NCBI GenBank assembly: GCA_951394045.1
Contig: OX595987.1
Span: 868,001-932,000, forward strand
DNA: 64,000 nt
DNA from: Nitzschia sp. DOCU1
Lineage: Eukaryota > Bacillariophyta > Bacillariophyceae > Bacillariales > Bacillariaceae
Direction of reading: 5' to 3'
Shown here piece by piece: positions 34,701 to 44,240 of this stretch. Within the stretch, counting starts at the first letter, position 1. Each line of letters opens with the position of its first letter. The notes beneath the pieces are model-generated. The model saw only the letters and a list, made by a program, of their open reading frames with translations, was not told the origin of the DNA and ran no database searches. The position numbers were made by a program, and so were the translations under genes.

Positions 34701-37700
34701 AACATGGACTCGGTTGTCGTCTTTTGTGAGATTGGACTTCGTTGTAATGGGTTCAACAAGGATCAATCTCCGAGCCCGGGTGATGAGCTACAACCGCTCT
34801 TCAAGACTTGGCGAAGTGCCGAAGCATTACAATCCATCCTGTTGGGCGATTTTGTTTCTTTTCAAGGAAGTGAAGAAAGTAAGGAAGCAGGACCAATGGT
34901 TATCAGTACGGACGACCTTCTCGCCATGGAGCTTCCTAAGCTTGTGGATTTGATTCTAAGGGGCGAATCCGACAGCTCCAAGATTTTGTCAAGATGCACC
35001 GACTACTTGCAACCTCTGTTGCTGGAACTCAATGCTGACAATATGGACAGCAACGGCCAAGGCTTGGACACCGCATTGGCTTCTTATTGTGCGGGGCTGG
35101 CAGCGGATTGCAATTCGTCATCACGGGCTAATAGCGACACTTCGCGGCTCGTCGCGTTGGCTACAAAGACGCTCGGTACGTGCGCAGCGATCGCTACAGC
35201 CAGTAGATCTTCGATAAGGAAACAAGAGCGTCTTATCAAGGACAAACCAACGCTGATTCAAATGGTGATTGGGGTCGTTCGAGATGTATGTTTGGCCCTG
35301 GAGCATGCTGAAATCCATGCGCCACACGGTCGACATCTGCTCGATGCCATCTGGACCATGTACGAGTCCCTGCCCGATCAGCTCCCTTCGACAATGGAAG
35401 CGACGGAAACTTATTTGCCACTAGCTCAAGACCTCGATGACCTCCATGCGGATCTAGTATGTGCAGACATCCTAACGCGGTGGCCAGGTTGCAAGCCTTT
35501 TGTATTCCTTGCAAGGCGACAGAGAGATTCGAGTGAGTTTGGCCCCGAACAGGCGACAGGTGTGATTGTCAGGCTTTGCAATTCCTTCGCAGAGAATGCC
35601 CATCGTTTGAAGTCCAAAGATGAGGCTACCATAATGTTGCGAGATTTGCTTTCCGATGTTGAGCAGCTGAACAAGTCCTGCTGCTCTGCCCATTTGGATC
35701 TGCCTACCATATTATGCACGTACTTGGTCAGGCCGCTTCTTCAACGTGAACATTTCAACCTTGTAATTGAATATTGCAATGCTAGCTCGTCTCTGGTTGA
35801 CAAGGAGCAGGTGAAGCGTGCAGTTTTGAGCCACGTGGACGAAGCTGTTTTCTCGGAAGGTGACAATGCCAACCAAGTCATGTCCGCGATGAAATGTCAA
35901 GATATCATTGGACCTGCTTTTCCAGAGATCCAACCCGGGTTCCTTTCGATACGACGGTTTCTTGATGCTGCACATTTCATCTCAACAGTTGTATACGAAG
36001 GTCGAGCCCAGCGTCCTATGCGGCCTGTCGAATTGCGAAATCAATTCCCCCTGGACGTGATTGAGTCGATTCTTCAAGATGTACCTCAGAGCATCACTTG
36101 CGGCTGTCCCCAGTGGCAAGATGAATTGTACGCGCAGTCGTCGAATGCAATTCTCCGAATGGTCAGTAGCAGTCGTCACCCCGAATTTGACGCTCCCGAA
36201 GAGATGCCGGTGTTGCCTGGGGGCGCCATATTTCACCTAGCGACGATCCTGGGATTGGAGGACGAGAAGTCTGCATTGGTAGTGAAATCTCGTGTCATTA
36301 CCTATGCTATCTCGGTCGGGCTCCATGGCGCCGCCGCTGCAATTTGCCGAACGATGGTCGGAATGGAAACAGAAGAAGTTGCGGATGGTGCTGTGGCTTT
36401 GTTGAAGCTTGACGCAGTCGCAGAAATTGTCGCGGATGACAAATATGCTGATCGAGCCACAAAGCAAGAACTCTGTCAGGCTGCCCTGACGAAGTATGGC
36501 GGTCGATTGGAGGTCACAAATAGCGAGGCTTTCAACGCAATATGTACAGTGGCGTTGCTTCTGGAGCACGGCACCAGCCGGCATTCCCGAGACTACCAAC
36601 AAGTGTCCGTGCAGCGACACGAACGGCTCTTGGCCCGACCTGTCGCTAGGCTTAAGAAGCACATTCTCGCCGAATACAATGCGGATTTGCATGGTCTCTT
36701 CCTTGACCTTTCCAGTCAAACGTCAAACGGTTTGGTGCACGACTCTCTTGTAAATGCTATGAGCCGCTTTGTCATCTACTGGTGCGTGTCGGACTCCAAG
36801 ACCCTGCGTCACAGAATCTTCATGAGCGAAAAGAATGACGCCCGTGCAAACTTGGCCCTGGGTTGCAGTTTGATCCTTCAGATCCCAAGCAAACTTACAG
36901 CAGGAAATTGCATCCATGAATTGCAGAAAGTCGCCGCTGATCAAGCAGCCAACGTTTCATCGGAGGACCGATTTGGCAGCGCTGATAGTGACATTTGCAT
37001 TCCCGACCCTCAGCTAGTGGGTAGAATGGTTGCTCGCGGCTACATGGAAAACGCAGCGCGTCGATCCGTCGCAATGACTAGAAACGCTGGCTACACAGAA
37101 GCCCTTGGTTGGGCGTTTACGCACTCCATGGACTCTGATTTCAACGAGCCGATTATGATTGTCCACGATCCGCGTCGTACCTACATTGATGAAGACGCAA
37201 TTCAGCTCCTGCAGAAAAGTTTATATTCGACCCAATGTTGGATCGACGATCCGAGATCAATGGACTCGCTACTTTCATTCGTTTCCACCTTGCATAAGTC
37301 TGCGGAAGGCACCCTCCCAACGATCAACCGCCATACGGTCGCGCCCCGACCGGCCACCGCCAAGAATGTTACACCGATTGACAAACACACCAACCCAGTG
37401 ATTCCGCCGCCTACAAAGGCAGCTGTCACGACTTCCATGCCAAGCAAACTGGTTGTACCGACCAAGCCTGTCGCTGCTGCTTCGAACTTGAAGACGCCAC
37501 AACCTCCGCCGGAAACAAAGTCTAGTAACGAAGAGCCGCCCAAGGTCGTGCCTCCAACAGCAATTGGAGCCGGTCTTTCATTTGCACCTAGACCAGCCGC
37601 CAACGGATCCTCACAGGACAGGAATGGACTTCCCGCCAAGAAGCTTGTAGCCCAACGACTACTGGTGCCAGCGACCCCCCCTAGAGATTATGCGACCAAG

Positions 37701-38231
37701 ATTCCATCTCCTCGACCAACTGATAGCGTTACTCTGCCCTCCACTTCACTCGAAGGCTATGAAACGAAGATTCCGTCCCCTCAACGTGCTGGTCTTAGTA
37801 CTATTGTTCCAGCATCGCCATTTCCACAAGCTCATGAAACCAAGATTCCAACACCTCGAGCAGGTAGTTCGACTACTGCCGCTGGAACTCCGAGGACTCG
37901 TGAAAGCCCCGCTCGATCAGAGTTATTCCGACGCGGGCAAGAGGCACGTTCCAAACTTCGAGCTACCGGTGATACCACGGATCGCAAGAAGTTGATCGCC
38001 GAAGGACGCGAGTTGTTGCGAAAAGCACGATCTGGCAAAGGATCTGTGGCTCCAGCCCCTCCTCCTGCACCCAAGGTTGCGGGCATGTCTCCCGTTCGAC
38101 CGACGGGTATTCCTTCGCCCAAGCCAAGATCCACAAATAATGGCGTCATGAAACTAGCGGAGACTCCGGTTGCCAAGGACGACGCGAGCGAGGGATCGGG
38201 CTGGGATTTTGATAACTTTGACGATATGTAG
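31740..38231 (+). CDS. NBAS/Sec39-like vesicle-tether protein
   Basis: An uninterrupted frame of 2163 residues starts at ATG. The amino third looks like a beta-propeller: CALSPNCILVSWGFQDGLVGVY, PICSLQFLDERGSAILAVLDW. From about residue 710 a helical region begins (ESLAHEEKYQEAIAAAENL, RNISYIVEQALSLC) and runs to about 1850, with PLSIHPEDFVHLIPIM resembling Sec39-domain proteins. This layout fits NBAS/MIP2, a subunit of the ER Dsl1/NRZ tether for Golgi-derived vesicles; the match is by pattern, not alignment. The last 300 residues are a Pro/Ser/Lys-rich tail with four TxIP motifs, ending in WDFDNFDDM. Such a long intronless gene is notable. The stop is 47 bp from the convergent TLC gene. Confidence 0.6.
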   Translation: MASHYALVNTAGSAPLSVPREEDEQQPQSERDDLTRLFQHYAEMYPNPRLVEEYRLRNTLLQAASAAVQANHRPSSAPSRSKGFFARLFGGETDDELPTQSTDTTTEMTDAPLVYTELPNEHDDGSLCGTLQSLDRSCIPLEAMSVARFHLTSRRTRGNHPNAVRWGPLLGRSTPSSLIVVGLGVLAELQPNQESTLKATSDRNALLDYASSAQEAFQLDYVRACALSPNCILVSWGFQDGLVGVYRRIQLPPEEPSSSDKKNKAKRLEYGWEQLWTVAPSPPILEAIGDVFHDDASHPGSPLLRVSDLLPLRVTTGDKRQPMVATVALARLGGFIELVPIPTDMWFGPALTPETYKRPKQPKRKPGEHYAIGRPMGTPTVALTTAQYHVDVLTLEALRTTVGLETEWNNQAFPNAPPSEYILAASGLSAEMQGQECISFWSVCTLFTDDNEAINGFGFQLHASVLDTINVVSGAEVAIFATPEIMQHWRMPRHVELRPDAAITSDGTISTENEWKNRVTTIATPAPICSLQFLDERGSAILAVLDWNGGSSIYDCAPMERMASQQLTPEEFARFQLADRGSTKRPFPMIHSLVTRTQFAITIGRRNEVGTLHWLKPNPENEFGNQGFTPLVLLLRNIRQLMVVNFSFEDEYGQPIEEPKGSVLSLPFPGHGTTMDDLGSGNLMFVSQRRVSGQGHVTLKCFVMQQLQPTAIVESLAHEEKYQEAIAAAENLDELDEATLAEVVEECHRRIWESKRNIDSLADTRNISYIVEQALSLCESSDEEENELTLEKLRTLCQLAITMGRNHRPVKEPLNQIGVFLTRLGTYELLCQRFAARPSLRMFRNEFQRVPLVSIAKSIAHRGDVFALSIVVFRHRSGLINSIFEILADIPLSIHPEDFVHLIPIMRDGRVTDTFLPTMHVDAPLHLSHMPQHIKGREGVSIVIDQADEKMVLEQNALGTSIDAVDLKAKASQWFVRRSAKMQHFTGNMDSVVVFCEIGLRCNGFNKDQSPSPGDELQPLFKTWRSAEALQSILLGDFVSFQGSEESKEAGPMVISTDDLLAMELPKLVDLILRGESDSSKILSRCTDYLQPLLLELNADNMDSNGQGLDTALASYCAGLAADCNSSSRANSDTSRLVALATKTLGTCAAIATASRSSIRKQERLIKDKPTLIQMVIGVVRDVCLALEHAEIHAPHGRHLLDAIWTMYESLPDQLPSTMEATETYLPLAQDLDDLHADLVCADILTRWPGCKPFVFLARRQRDSSEFGPEQATGVIVRLCNSFAENAHRLKSKDEATIMLRDLLSDVEQLNKSCCSAHLDLPTILCTYLVRPLLQREHFNLVIEYCNASSSLVDKEQVKRAVLSHVDEAVFSEGDNANQVMSAMKCQDIIGPAFPEIQPGFLSIRRFLDAAHFISTVVYEGRAQRPMRPVELRNQFPLDVIESILQDVPQSITCGCPQWQDELYAQSSNAILRMVSSSRHPEFDAPEEMPVLPGGAIFHLATILGLEDEKSALVVKSRVITYAISVGLHGAAAAICRTMVGMETEEVADGAVALLKLDAVAEIVADDKYADRATKQELCQAALTKYGGRLEVTNSEAFNAICTVALLLEHGTSRHSRDYQQVSVQRHERLLARPVARLKKHILAEYNADLHGLFLDLSSQTSNGLVHDSLVNAMSRFVIYWCVSDSKTLRHRIFMSEKNDARANLALGCSLILQIPSKLTAGNCIHELQKVAADQAANVSSEDRFGSADSDICIPDPQLVGRMVARGYMENAARRSVAMTRNAGYTEALGWAFTHSMDSDFNEPIMIVHDPRRTYIDEDAIQLLQKSLYSTQCWIDDPRSMDSLLSFVSTLHKSAEGTLPTINRHTVAPRPATAKNVTPIDKHTNPVIPPPTKAAVTTSMPSKLVVPTKPVAAASNLKTPQPPPETKSSNEEPPKVVPPTAIGAGLSFAPRPAANGSSQDRNGLPAKKLVAQRLLVPATPPRDYATKIPSPRPTDSVTLPSTSLEGYETKIPSPQRAGLSTIVPASPFPQAHETKIPTPRAGSSTTAAGTPRTRESPARSELFRRGQEARSKLRATGDTTDRKKLIAEGRELLRKARSGKGSVAPAPPPAPKVAGMSPVRPTGIPSPKPRSTNNGVMKLAETPVAKDDASEGSGWDFDNFDDM

Positions 38232-38278
38232 TGTTGCTAATAGTAGAATCTTAGCTAGCTAGCTGGCACTGTTGATTG

Positions 38279-39160
38279 CTAGTCCTTTTTCGACTCTCCA
38301 TCTGCCTTGTCGTTTTTGCTATTGCTCGGCATGAATCCAAGTGCTTTGGCGACTTGCCGCGCCACAAGTATTCCCCAGTTGAGTTGCAAAAAGGTAAATC
38401 CGAGACATAGCAAGCACACCAGTATGAGTGTCACACTAGAGATTCCATGCCGTTCTTCCTCCGTTTTCAGCATGGCAGCCTTGGCAAAATCGACCAAACA
38501 TGTGGTAAACATAACGTAGGGAAAGAGTCCACACCTCATTGCCAGATAGGAAAGTGCAAAGAGTGGTCGACAGATTTCATTGACTGTTCGAGCTATACCG
38601 GCTGCTGCCGTCTTGCTTTCTTCTAGCCACTCATGCCATGCCTTGTTTTTTGGATGAAACAAGTCGACAATGGTCAAAAAGATGGTTGAGAATTCGATCA
38701 TTCCAAAGAAAAAGCTTGCGTAGTAGCTTCCAATCGGATGTCCATTTGAAAAGACTCCCATGGACACTCCCGAAACAAACAACATACCCACATGATGTGC
38801 CAACATGAGTGTATCTTGCAAGGTCGGAACGATAAAACTGACTGGAATATCCCAGAAGAGCATCATGCCCCAGACCACGGCGCCCATGTCGGCCCCTCCC
38901 GGCGAGACACCAAAGATACGGCCTTGCATTCCTTGAGCGTACAAATCATCTTGTTGAGTGAACCATACGTCAAAGCCTTGAAACGCCAGATATATCATCA
39001 ATGGCAAGCAAACGACTTGGTGCGCCGTGACACCGGGCAATTTCGTCCATGGGCCAGCTGGGAGAACGACGGCAAAGATACCCGTGAGGATGACTTGTGC
39101 TGCCAAGCAGGAAAGGCCCACTTGGACGGCAAGCGGAGGAAGTAGCCAGTCAGCGACCAT
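38279..39160 (-). CDS. TLC-domain multi-pass membrane protein
   Basis: The first ATG (MVADWLLPPLAVQ) gives 293 residues; an upstream GTG was not used. There are six or seven hydrophobic segments, for example CLAAQVILTGIFAVVL, VVCLPLMIYLAFQGF and ISSVTLILVCLLCLGF. The region MLFWDIPVSFIV followed by LMLAHHVGM and ASFFFGMIEFSTIFL fits the TLC (TRAM/LAG1/CLN8) fold, where the paired His sits in the membrane. The tail SNSKNDKADGESKKD ends in Lys residues close to a di-lysine ER-retrieval pattern. Ceramide synthase activity is not supported because the fuller Lag1 motif is absent. Likely an ER or plastid-envelope lipid protein. Confidence 0.68.
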   Translation of the reverse strand: MVADWLLPPLAVQVGLSCLAAQVILTGIFAVVLPAGPWTKLPGVTAHQVVCLPLMIYLAFQGFDVWFTQQDDLYAQGMQGRIFGVSPGGADMGAVVWGMMLFWDIPVSFIVPTLQDTLMLAHHVGMLFVSGVSMGVFSNGHPIGSYYASFFFGMIEFSTIFLTIVDLFHPKNKAWHEWLEESKTAAAGIARTVNEICRPLFALSYLAMRCGLFPYVMFTTCLVDFAKAAMLKTEEERHGISSVTLILVCLLCLGFTFLQLNWGILVARQVAKALGFMPSNSKNDKADGESKKD

Positions 39161-39623
39161 AGTGTCAATGCTATCCACAGCAGATTATTCTAATTGTAAC
39201 CGGAGAGTAGGGTTTGAAGTTGTGCGTAACTGGTATCTACCATTGTCAAAAGCGGTATCCAGGAACCTTTTGATGATGATGTCATGTGCAAAGAATCTTC
39301 CTGCATGTTCACTGTGGTCGAATGAGCCAATCATTGGTGCGTCGAGCTCCACGCGCCAGGGCGCCTCAGTACTATTGGTACTGAGGCCCACGACGAGTCA
39401 CAATGTCTCATGCTGCCGACCTCGCGCATACCTAGTATCCGTTGCAAGTCAGAATGACGGATTATTATATACTTGTTCACCTCTGTGGCTGCATCACTTC
39501 CATTTCCTCCAACGAACGAGCGAACCTCCATTTCGTTCCTAGTAGAGGCATTGTACATCCCCTGACACAGCATTGATTCCAGCCTCAAGTACCTACCCAG
39601 ACAACGACAGTTATACGTTCAAG
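39161..39623. promoter_or_regulatory. Divergent promoter region, TLC / transporter
   Basis: A 463 bp gap between genes read away from each other. It includes a near-palindrome CAGTACTATTGGTACTG around 39367-39383. No coding region was seen. Confidence 0.4.
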
Positions 39624-40894
39624 ATGAAGCTCAATCCGAAACAAGAGGTGATTTTCTCGATCATTTCGTACTCGTTCTGTTCGGGCACGTTGGTGTTATT
39701 GAACAAGTTGACCTTGTATCATCTTCCCTTCCCGTCGCTGGTGGTCGCCTTTCAATTGCTGGCCTGTATTGCCATGATCTATGGCGCCAGCTACGCTGGT
39801 TACATACAGGTAGATCCCATTAGGTGGGACTACGTCAAGCCCTATCTCTTGTACACATTTTTCTTTTCCACGGGAATATACTGCAATATGCGGTCGTTGA
39901 ACATTGCCAACGTCGAAACCGTGATTGTCTTTCGGGCATTGACGCCGATTATTGTGGCATTTTTGGATGCGCTCTTTCTGGGGCGAGAGTGGCCGTCGAC
40001 GAGAAGTTGGATTGGACTGGCGACGCTGGTTCTAGGAGCGTATGGATATGCTAGTTATGATGAAAAGTTTCAGACGCAGGGATATAGTGCCTACTTTTGG
40101 CCGACTCTGTACATGATTTTGATTGCTCTGGAAATGGTGCGTGTGTATAATGTTTGCTTGAAGAAGCTCTGGATGGATTTCGAGTCAAGTTACTAACTCC
40201 AAAGTATCACCGACCTTAACAACTTGCAGGCCTACGGAAAGAGAATTGTCAAGTCGGTTCCTTTGGAGACGATGAGTGGACCCGTGATTTACACAAACCT
40301 TTTAGGATTCTTGCCTATGATGCTCCTGGCTACCGTAGGAAATGAATACTCCAAATTGTGGGACCTTTGGTGGTCGAATGATCAATACCGCCTCCCTCCT
40401 GCTAGCTTTCCTTACCTCATTGTGGGATCCCTCGTCGGAACGGGCATCGGGTACACTGGATGGTGGTGTCGGAGTGTGGTTTCGGCGACGAGTTATACAC
40501 TGATTGGAGGTGCGTCAGATACCAAAGTAGAACCAACCGAAGGAACTGCGCGTTGTTCCATCTCACACTTGCAATCTTGTCCTTGTGGCCTACTTTGATT
40601 CTATCATTATTTTCTTCAGTGATGAACAAGTGTTTGACAATTTTGTTGAATGTTGCCATTTGGGATCAGCACGCCACTCCGGGGGGTATCTTCTCTTTGA
40701 TGGTTTGCATCGCCGGAGGAATCATTTATCAGCAATCGCCCATGCGCGCAGACAAACAAGCAGTAGACTCTCCAGGCGCCGATGACGATGCCTTCAAGGC
40801 GGATATCAGTCACGACGCTGACGATATTGGGGAAGAGGTGGGTCTGATCGAGAAAGGAAGTGAACAGTCCGGCGCCGCCAAGCGTCGGGGATAA
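39624..40894 (+). CDS. Nucleotide-sugar transporter-like protein (DMT superfamily)
   Basis: Three exons, 39624-40136, 40230-40509 and 40620-40894, with introns of 93 and 110 bp, give 355 residues. Junctions restore LEM-AYGKRIV and YTLIG-VMNKCLTIL. About ten hydrophobic spans are seen, starting with EVIFSIISYSFCSGTLVLLNKL, which is the usual first span of GDP-mannose/UDP-sugar and triose-phosphate-type transporters. ETVIVFRALTPIIVAFLDALFLG is the conserved fourth-span region. The motif TSYTLIGVMNKCLTILLN near the end is the nucleotide-sugar transporter GxxNK signature. The tail is acidic. A Golgi location exporting GDP-mannose-like sugars is likely but the substrate is inferred from the FxxGxxNK-type motif only. 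Confidence 0.82.
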
Positions 40895-41523
40895 CTCAAG
40901 TCATTACTGGAGCCAAGCACCTAGATAATTTTATAGGTTCGTAGAGAAAATGTTTGCTCTTGATGTACTCGTTGTTGCATTTTGTCATAGAAACCTTACC
41001 CTTGCTTTAGGGATGACGAGTGCGTACCAGGTAAGCGCCTACCCGGGTACCGTACGTCGCGGAGCGGTCGGGCGATGCGCAAGTTGATTCCTTCTTGAAT
41101 TCCCTATCGAAAGTATGGCTCTAGATTGTCATTTTCACATGATTGCTAACATATATAGTCTGCTTCTTCGTGGTAAAACTACTACTTCATCTGCGGGCAA
41201 AGCCTTCTCGAGCTCGCTATACTATCTACTTGGACCGACAATATTACTAGCAAAAACGTCTGTCTGGCTGGGCGCAATGGCAGTCGACTTCCACGATCTT
41301 TTCCCCCACCATCGAAGACACCGCCAACAAGGAAAAAAGATATCGAGGGCGGCAGAGTGAGATGACAATGGTGGAATAGACAACGAAGAGGCCACAGCGA
41401 GTATCCCTATGTGCTACAGTACAGCACCGGTATTCCTACTGGGTGAAGCCTGCATCCGAGGACTTCATTCTTCAATCGCCGTCTACATGTCACTAGCATT
41501 TGATCCCGCTGACGACGAGAGCC
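40895..41523. other. Intergenic between transporter and SpoU genes
   Basis: An 81-codon plus-strand frame beginning near 41115 (MALDCHFHMIANIY) has no known match and is not called. The rest holds no visible feature. Confidence 0.4.
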
Positions 41524-42102
41524 ATGAAAGAAGCAACTTCAATCAAGACGAGATCGCCTCGGTTGTACTTGGTGGTGTGCAACATCCAATCTCAGGCCAA
41601 TGTTAAAGCATTGACGAATACAGCGTTCGCCTTTGGATGTCTTGAAGTTTGGGTCGTCGGTCGATCCAAGAATGATGCAGAGAATACAGCATGGATATCC
41701 AGACAATTCCAACACGCTCTCAAGCAGAAGAAGATCAAGCTCGTGATTTTTCGAAAATGGCAAGATTGTCTTCAGCACATTCAAGGGCAAGAGCCCAAGA
41801 TTTCCTTGGTGGGAGTTGAAATTGACGCCCACTCTCAGGTACTGGATGACATGGATGCCACGCCTCCGTTTGTTCCAGAGAATGATGACATTGCGCTACT
41901 CATGGGCAACGAGGGGCAAGGGATTCATCCCATTCATCTGGAAGCATGTCAAGGGCGCTTGATTCGTATCCCGCAATACGGCGTTGGAACGGCAAGTTTG
42001 AATGTGAATGTGGCTTGCAGTATTGTATTGTATCACTTGCATCAATGGAAGTATCGCCAACATACAGTGTTGCAGGTGACGGGCTCAGGTGTCCGACCCT
42101 AG
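41524..42102 (+). CDS. SpoU/TrmH-family RNA 2'-O-methyltransferase
   Basis: The ATG of MKEATSIKTR gives 192 residues without introns. The three SPOUT motifs are present: NVKALTNTAFAFGC (motif 1), LLMGNEGQGI (motif 2) and IRIPQYGVGTASLNVNVACSIVLYH (motif 3), which form the trefoil knot that binds S-adenosylmethionine. Length matches single-domain SpoU enzymes. It would methylate ribose in tRNA or rRNA. No presequence is clear from this start; two other-frame ATGs upstream could add one through an unseen exon, so organelle location stays open. Confidence 0.85.
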   Translation: MKEATSIKTRSPRLYLVVCNIQSQANVKALTNTAFAFGCLEVWVVGRSKNDAENTAWISRQFQHALKQKKIKLVIFRKWQDCLQHIQGQEPKISLVGVEIDAHSQVLDDMDATPPFVPENDDIALLMGNEGQGIHPIHLEACQGRLIRIPQYGVGTASLNVNVACSIVLYHLHQWKYRQHTVLQVTGSGVRP

Positions 42103-42209
42103 CAGCTTGTCAGATGATGATTCCAACGATAGCACGAAGAGTCTCGGACACTGTATTTTATTGGGTTACATGAACCCGATCCAACGACAATGATTTCAAT
42201 GTGGTGACA
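42103..42209. other. Gap after SpoU gene
   Basis: This short stretch is the SpoU 3' flank. No other feature was seen. Confidence 0.4.
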
Positions 42210-42512
42210 CTACACGATATCCAACAAGTCTCGAAAGAGTATCGTTTCTTTGAGGCAAACTTGGACCTTTAATCTAGCCGGTTGGCCTTGCGCCGTGCCT
42301 TCGCTTGGTCCATGGATATCTACATGAATGATCTTGATGCTTGGTACTTTGGAGTTGGGGGTTGAATCTGGATTACCTAGATTGATTGGACTTTTGGCAT
42401 ATGATTGAAATTTCCGAAGAAATGTATCGACCCAGGCAATTGGTTGCGATCCAAAGTACGACGACAAAGCAAACAAGCCGAACCTGATGACCAAATGTAG
42501 AGTGATCATCAT
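42210..42512 (-). CDS. Doubtful small hypothetical protein
   Basis: An ATG-started frame of 100 residues has a hydrophobic amino end (MITLHLVIRFGLFALSSYFG) that could be a signal or anchor, then a polar region SINLGNPDS-like and a tail RLKVQVCLKETILFRDLLDIV that reads like real protein. It converges on the SpoU gene, with a 107 bp gap. No family was recognised, and a chance frame is possible. Confidence 0.3.
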   Translation of the reverse strand: MMITLHLVIRFGLFALSSYFGSQPIAWVDTFLRKFQSYAKSPINLGNPDSTPNSKVPSIKIIHVDIHGPSEGTAQGQPARLKVQVCLKETILFRDLLDIV

Positions 42513-43251
42513 CAATTCAAACGGAAGAGTGCGGAACCGCTGTTTGATAAGGAAGACATGCTGCGCTGAAAGGAAGGGTCGCCAAGAACCGATTTGTAAT
42601 AGCAGTAGGACTAGAACGTTTTTTTGTTAGGATCAATATATGTTATGTATCATGCGAGAGCGATGCAACGCAGCCAGCACAAATTCTGATGCAGCTGTTT
42701 CTCTACTTGCTAGTCCTGGCGCTTCCAATCATTGTTATTTTGATTGAGCACGGACAACGCCGATACAACGCAAGTAGATTTATCATCTATCTATTCATGG
42801 AACCGATTGGCTGAATTTGTTCACCCAACAAATTACTGAGCCCCACCGCTACCTCAAAGCTGTTCGATATGGATGGGGTAGGCCACAGCTGCTCTGCCCG
42901 GAGGAGAGCTCCCTCTACCCACATACGGGAGGGAGGGAGATCCGCCTAGTAGAGACAACAATCCCCTGCACTCCACCGCCGATTCCAATCCTCCACGCAC
43001 CAGCACAGGTTACACTTAACTCTCCGCGACGAGACACGTACGCGAGTGGAGGACGTTTTAAAACCGGAACCACAAACCGGTTGCGTTGATCAGACTGTTT
43101 GTGTGCGGGAGAATTGGAATTGGGGTCGAGATCAGGGATCAGGATCGTTGCTCTGGAAAAAGTTGGTTTCGTTGTAGAACAACCCCAGACGCCTGCAAAA
43201 GGAGGAAAGAACAGGGGTATAAGTAGCACTGTGGGAGAGGAACATGAAAAT

Positions 43252-43842
43252 ATGATCAAACAGCAACATACAATGTGCACTTACCATGAAGACACCGAAT
43301 ACGCACACAAACATCCACCCGCACCCACAACCGACCTGCAAAACAAAGAGAGGACTCAACTTTCCAACAACAGATCCGGCCAACAAAGTAGCTTTGACTG
43401 CAAGGTGAAGCCTTTGCCATCACGCAAACGCCTACGTCCTCATCAATCTTCTCCACTTTCCATTCTAGCCCTCACAGGCAAAACCTCATCCGACGACATT
43501 CCTAAGCAATCCTCGTCCATTCCCTTGGAGGCCAATTTTTCTGATGGAGTCCAATCATTGGGGTCATGGATGCCTGCGTTACCATGTTCGGGACTGGAAC
43601 ATGCCACAGCATTCACTCATCCGCCAACTTGCTGCATCCAACGTGGGACGGGGGGTTCCGGGGTCAATGGTGTATCACTGGCTTTGCCCCCAGTGCCCCA
43701 AGCCATGCCGGTTGCCCCCCTTCCCACTCCTCTTCTTTCGGCTGTTACCTCACAAATAACATATATTTTTCATAGCCAGGCGGGGATGTACCTTTCACAC
43801 AAGGGAGATGAACGAGGACGCTTTTGGAGTCATGGTCGGTAG
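43252..43842 (+). CDS. Possible hypothetical protein (weak)
   Basis: The frame from ATG encodes 196 residues, Ser/Pro/His-rich, with a basic patch PSRKRLRPHQSS and a late run SLALPPVPQAMPVAPLPTP. A donor-like GTCGGTAG near its end could splice it to the frame at 43879-44184 through a short intron, but the acceptor is poor. It could be a low-complexity regulatory protein or a chance frame. Confidence 0.25.
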   Translation: MIKQQHTMCTYHEDTEYAHKHPPAPTTDLQNKERTQLSNNRSGQQSSFDCKVKPLPSRKRLRPHQSSPLSILALTGKTSSDDIPKQSSSIPLEANFSDGVQSLGSWMPALPCSGLEHATAFTHPPTCCIQRGTGGSGVNGVSLALPPVPQAMPVAPLPTPLLSAVTSQITYIFHSQAGMYLSHKGDERGRFWSHGR

Positions 43843-44010
43843 TACTCGCAAAAGCTAAAATAGAAAGAGGAAAATCTTGTGAGAACGAAAGAAGACCAGC
43901 ACGACAGCAAAGAACTCACCTCGAATCAAAGCGCCTCTGTTGACAATCAAATGATCCTTCCCGGCGTGCTACCGCCCCATGCCACGAAACCGTGGGAGGA
44001 TGATACGATA

Positions 44011-44046
44011 GCTTTTAGGGTCCCACCCACGGGGACCCCAGGAACG
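44011..44046. repeat. Hairpin repeat, copy A
   Basis: This is the first of two similar 35-36 base units 152 bp apart. Its core GGGTCCC-ACCCACG-GGGACCC (44018-44038) forms a perfect 7 bp stem with a 7-base loop. The flanks GCTTTTA and CCAGGA are shared with copy B. Confidence 0.7.
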
Positions 44047-44162
44047 ATCGACACGACCTGGACTGCCACCACCAGAGCAATCCACAGATCTGTTGAAATG
44101 AAAGAGAGAAGAACAAAGACAGAACATGAACGAGGATCGATCCCAGCGTGCTTCCATCGGAA

Positions 44163-44197
44163 GCTTTTAGGGTCCTACCCGTGAGGACCCCAGGACG
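44163..44197. repeat. Hairpin repeat, copy B
   Basis: The second unit. Its core GGGTCCT-ACCCGTG-AGGACCC (44170-44190) forms a perfect 7 bp stem. Compared with copy A, the innermost C-G pair is T-A, a compensatory change that keeps pairing, and the loop differs at three bases. Confidence 0.7.
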
Positions 44198-44240
44198 TCA
44201 TCTCCACCACTCATGCAATGCCGACTTTCCTGCGAGACAA

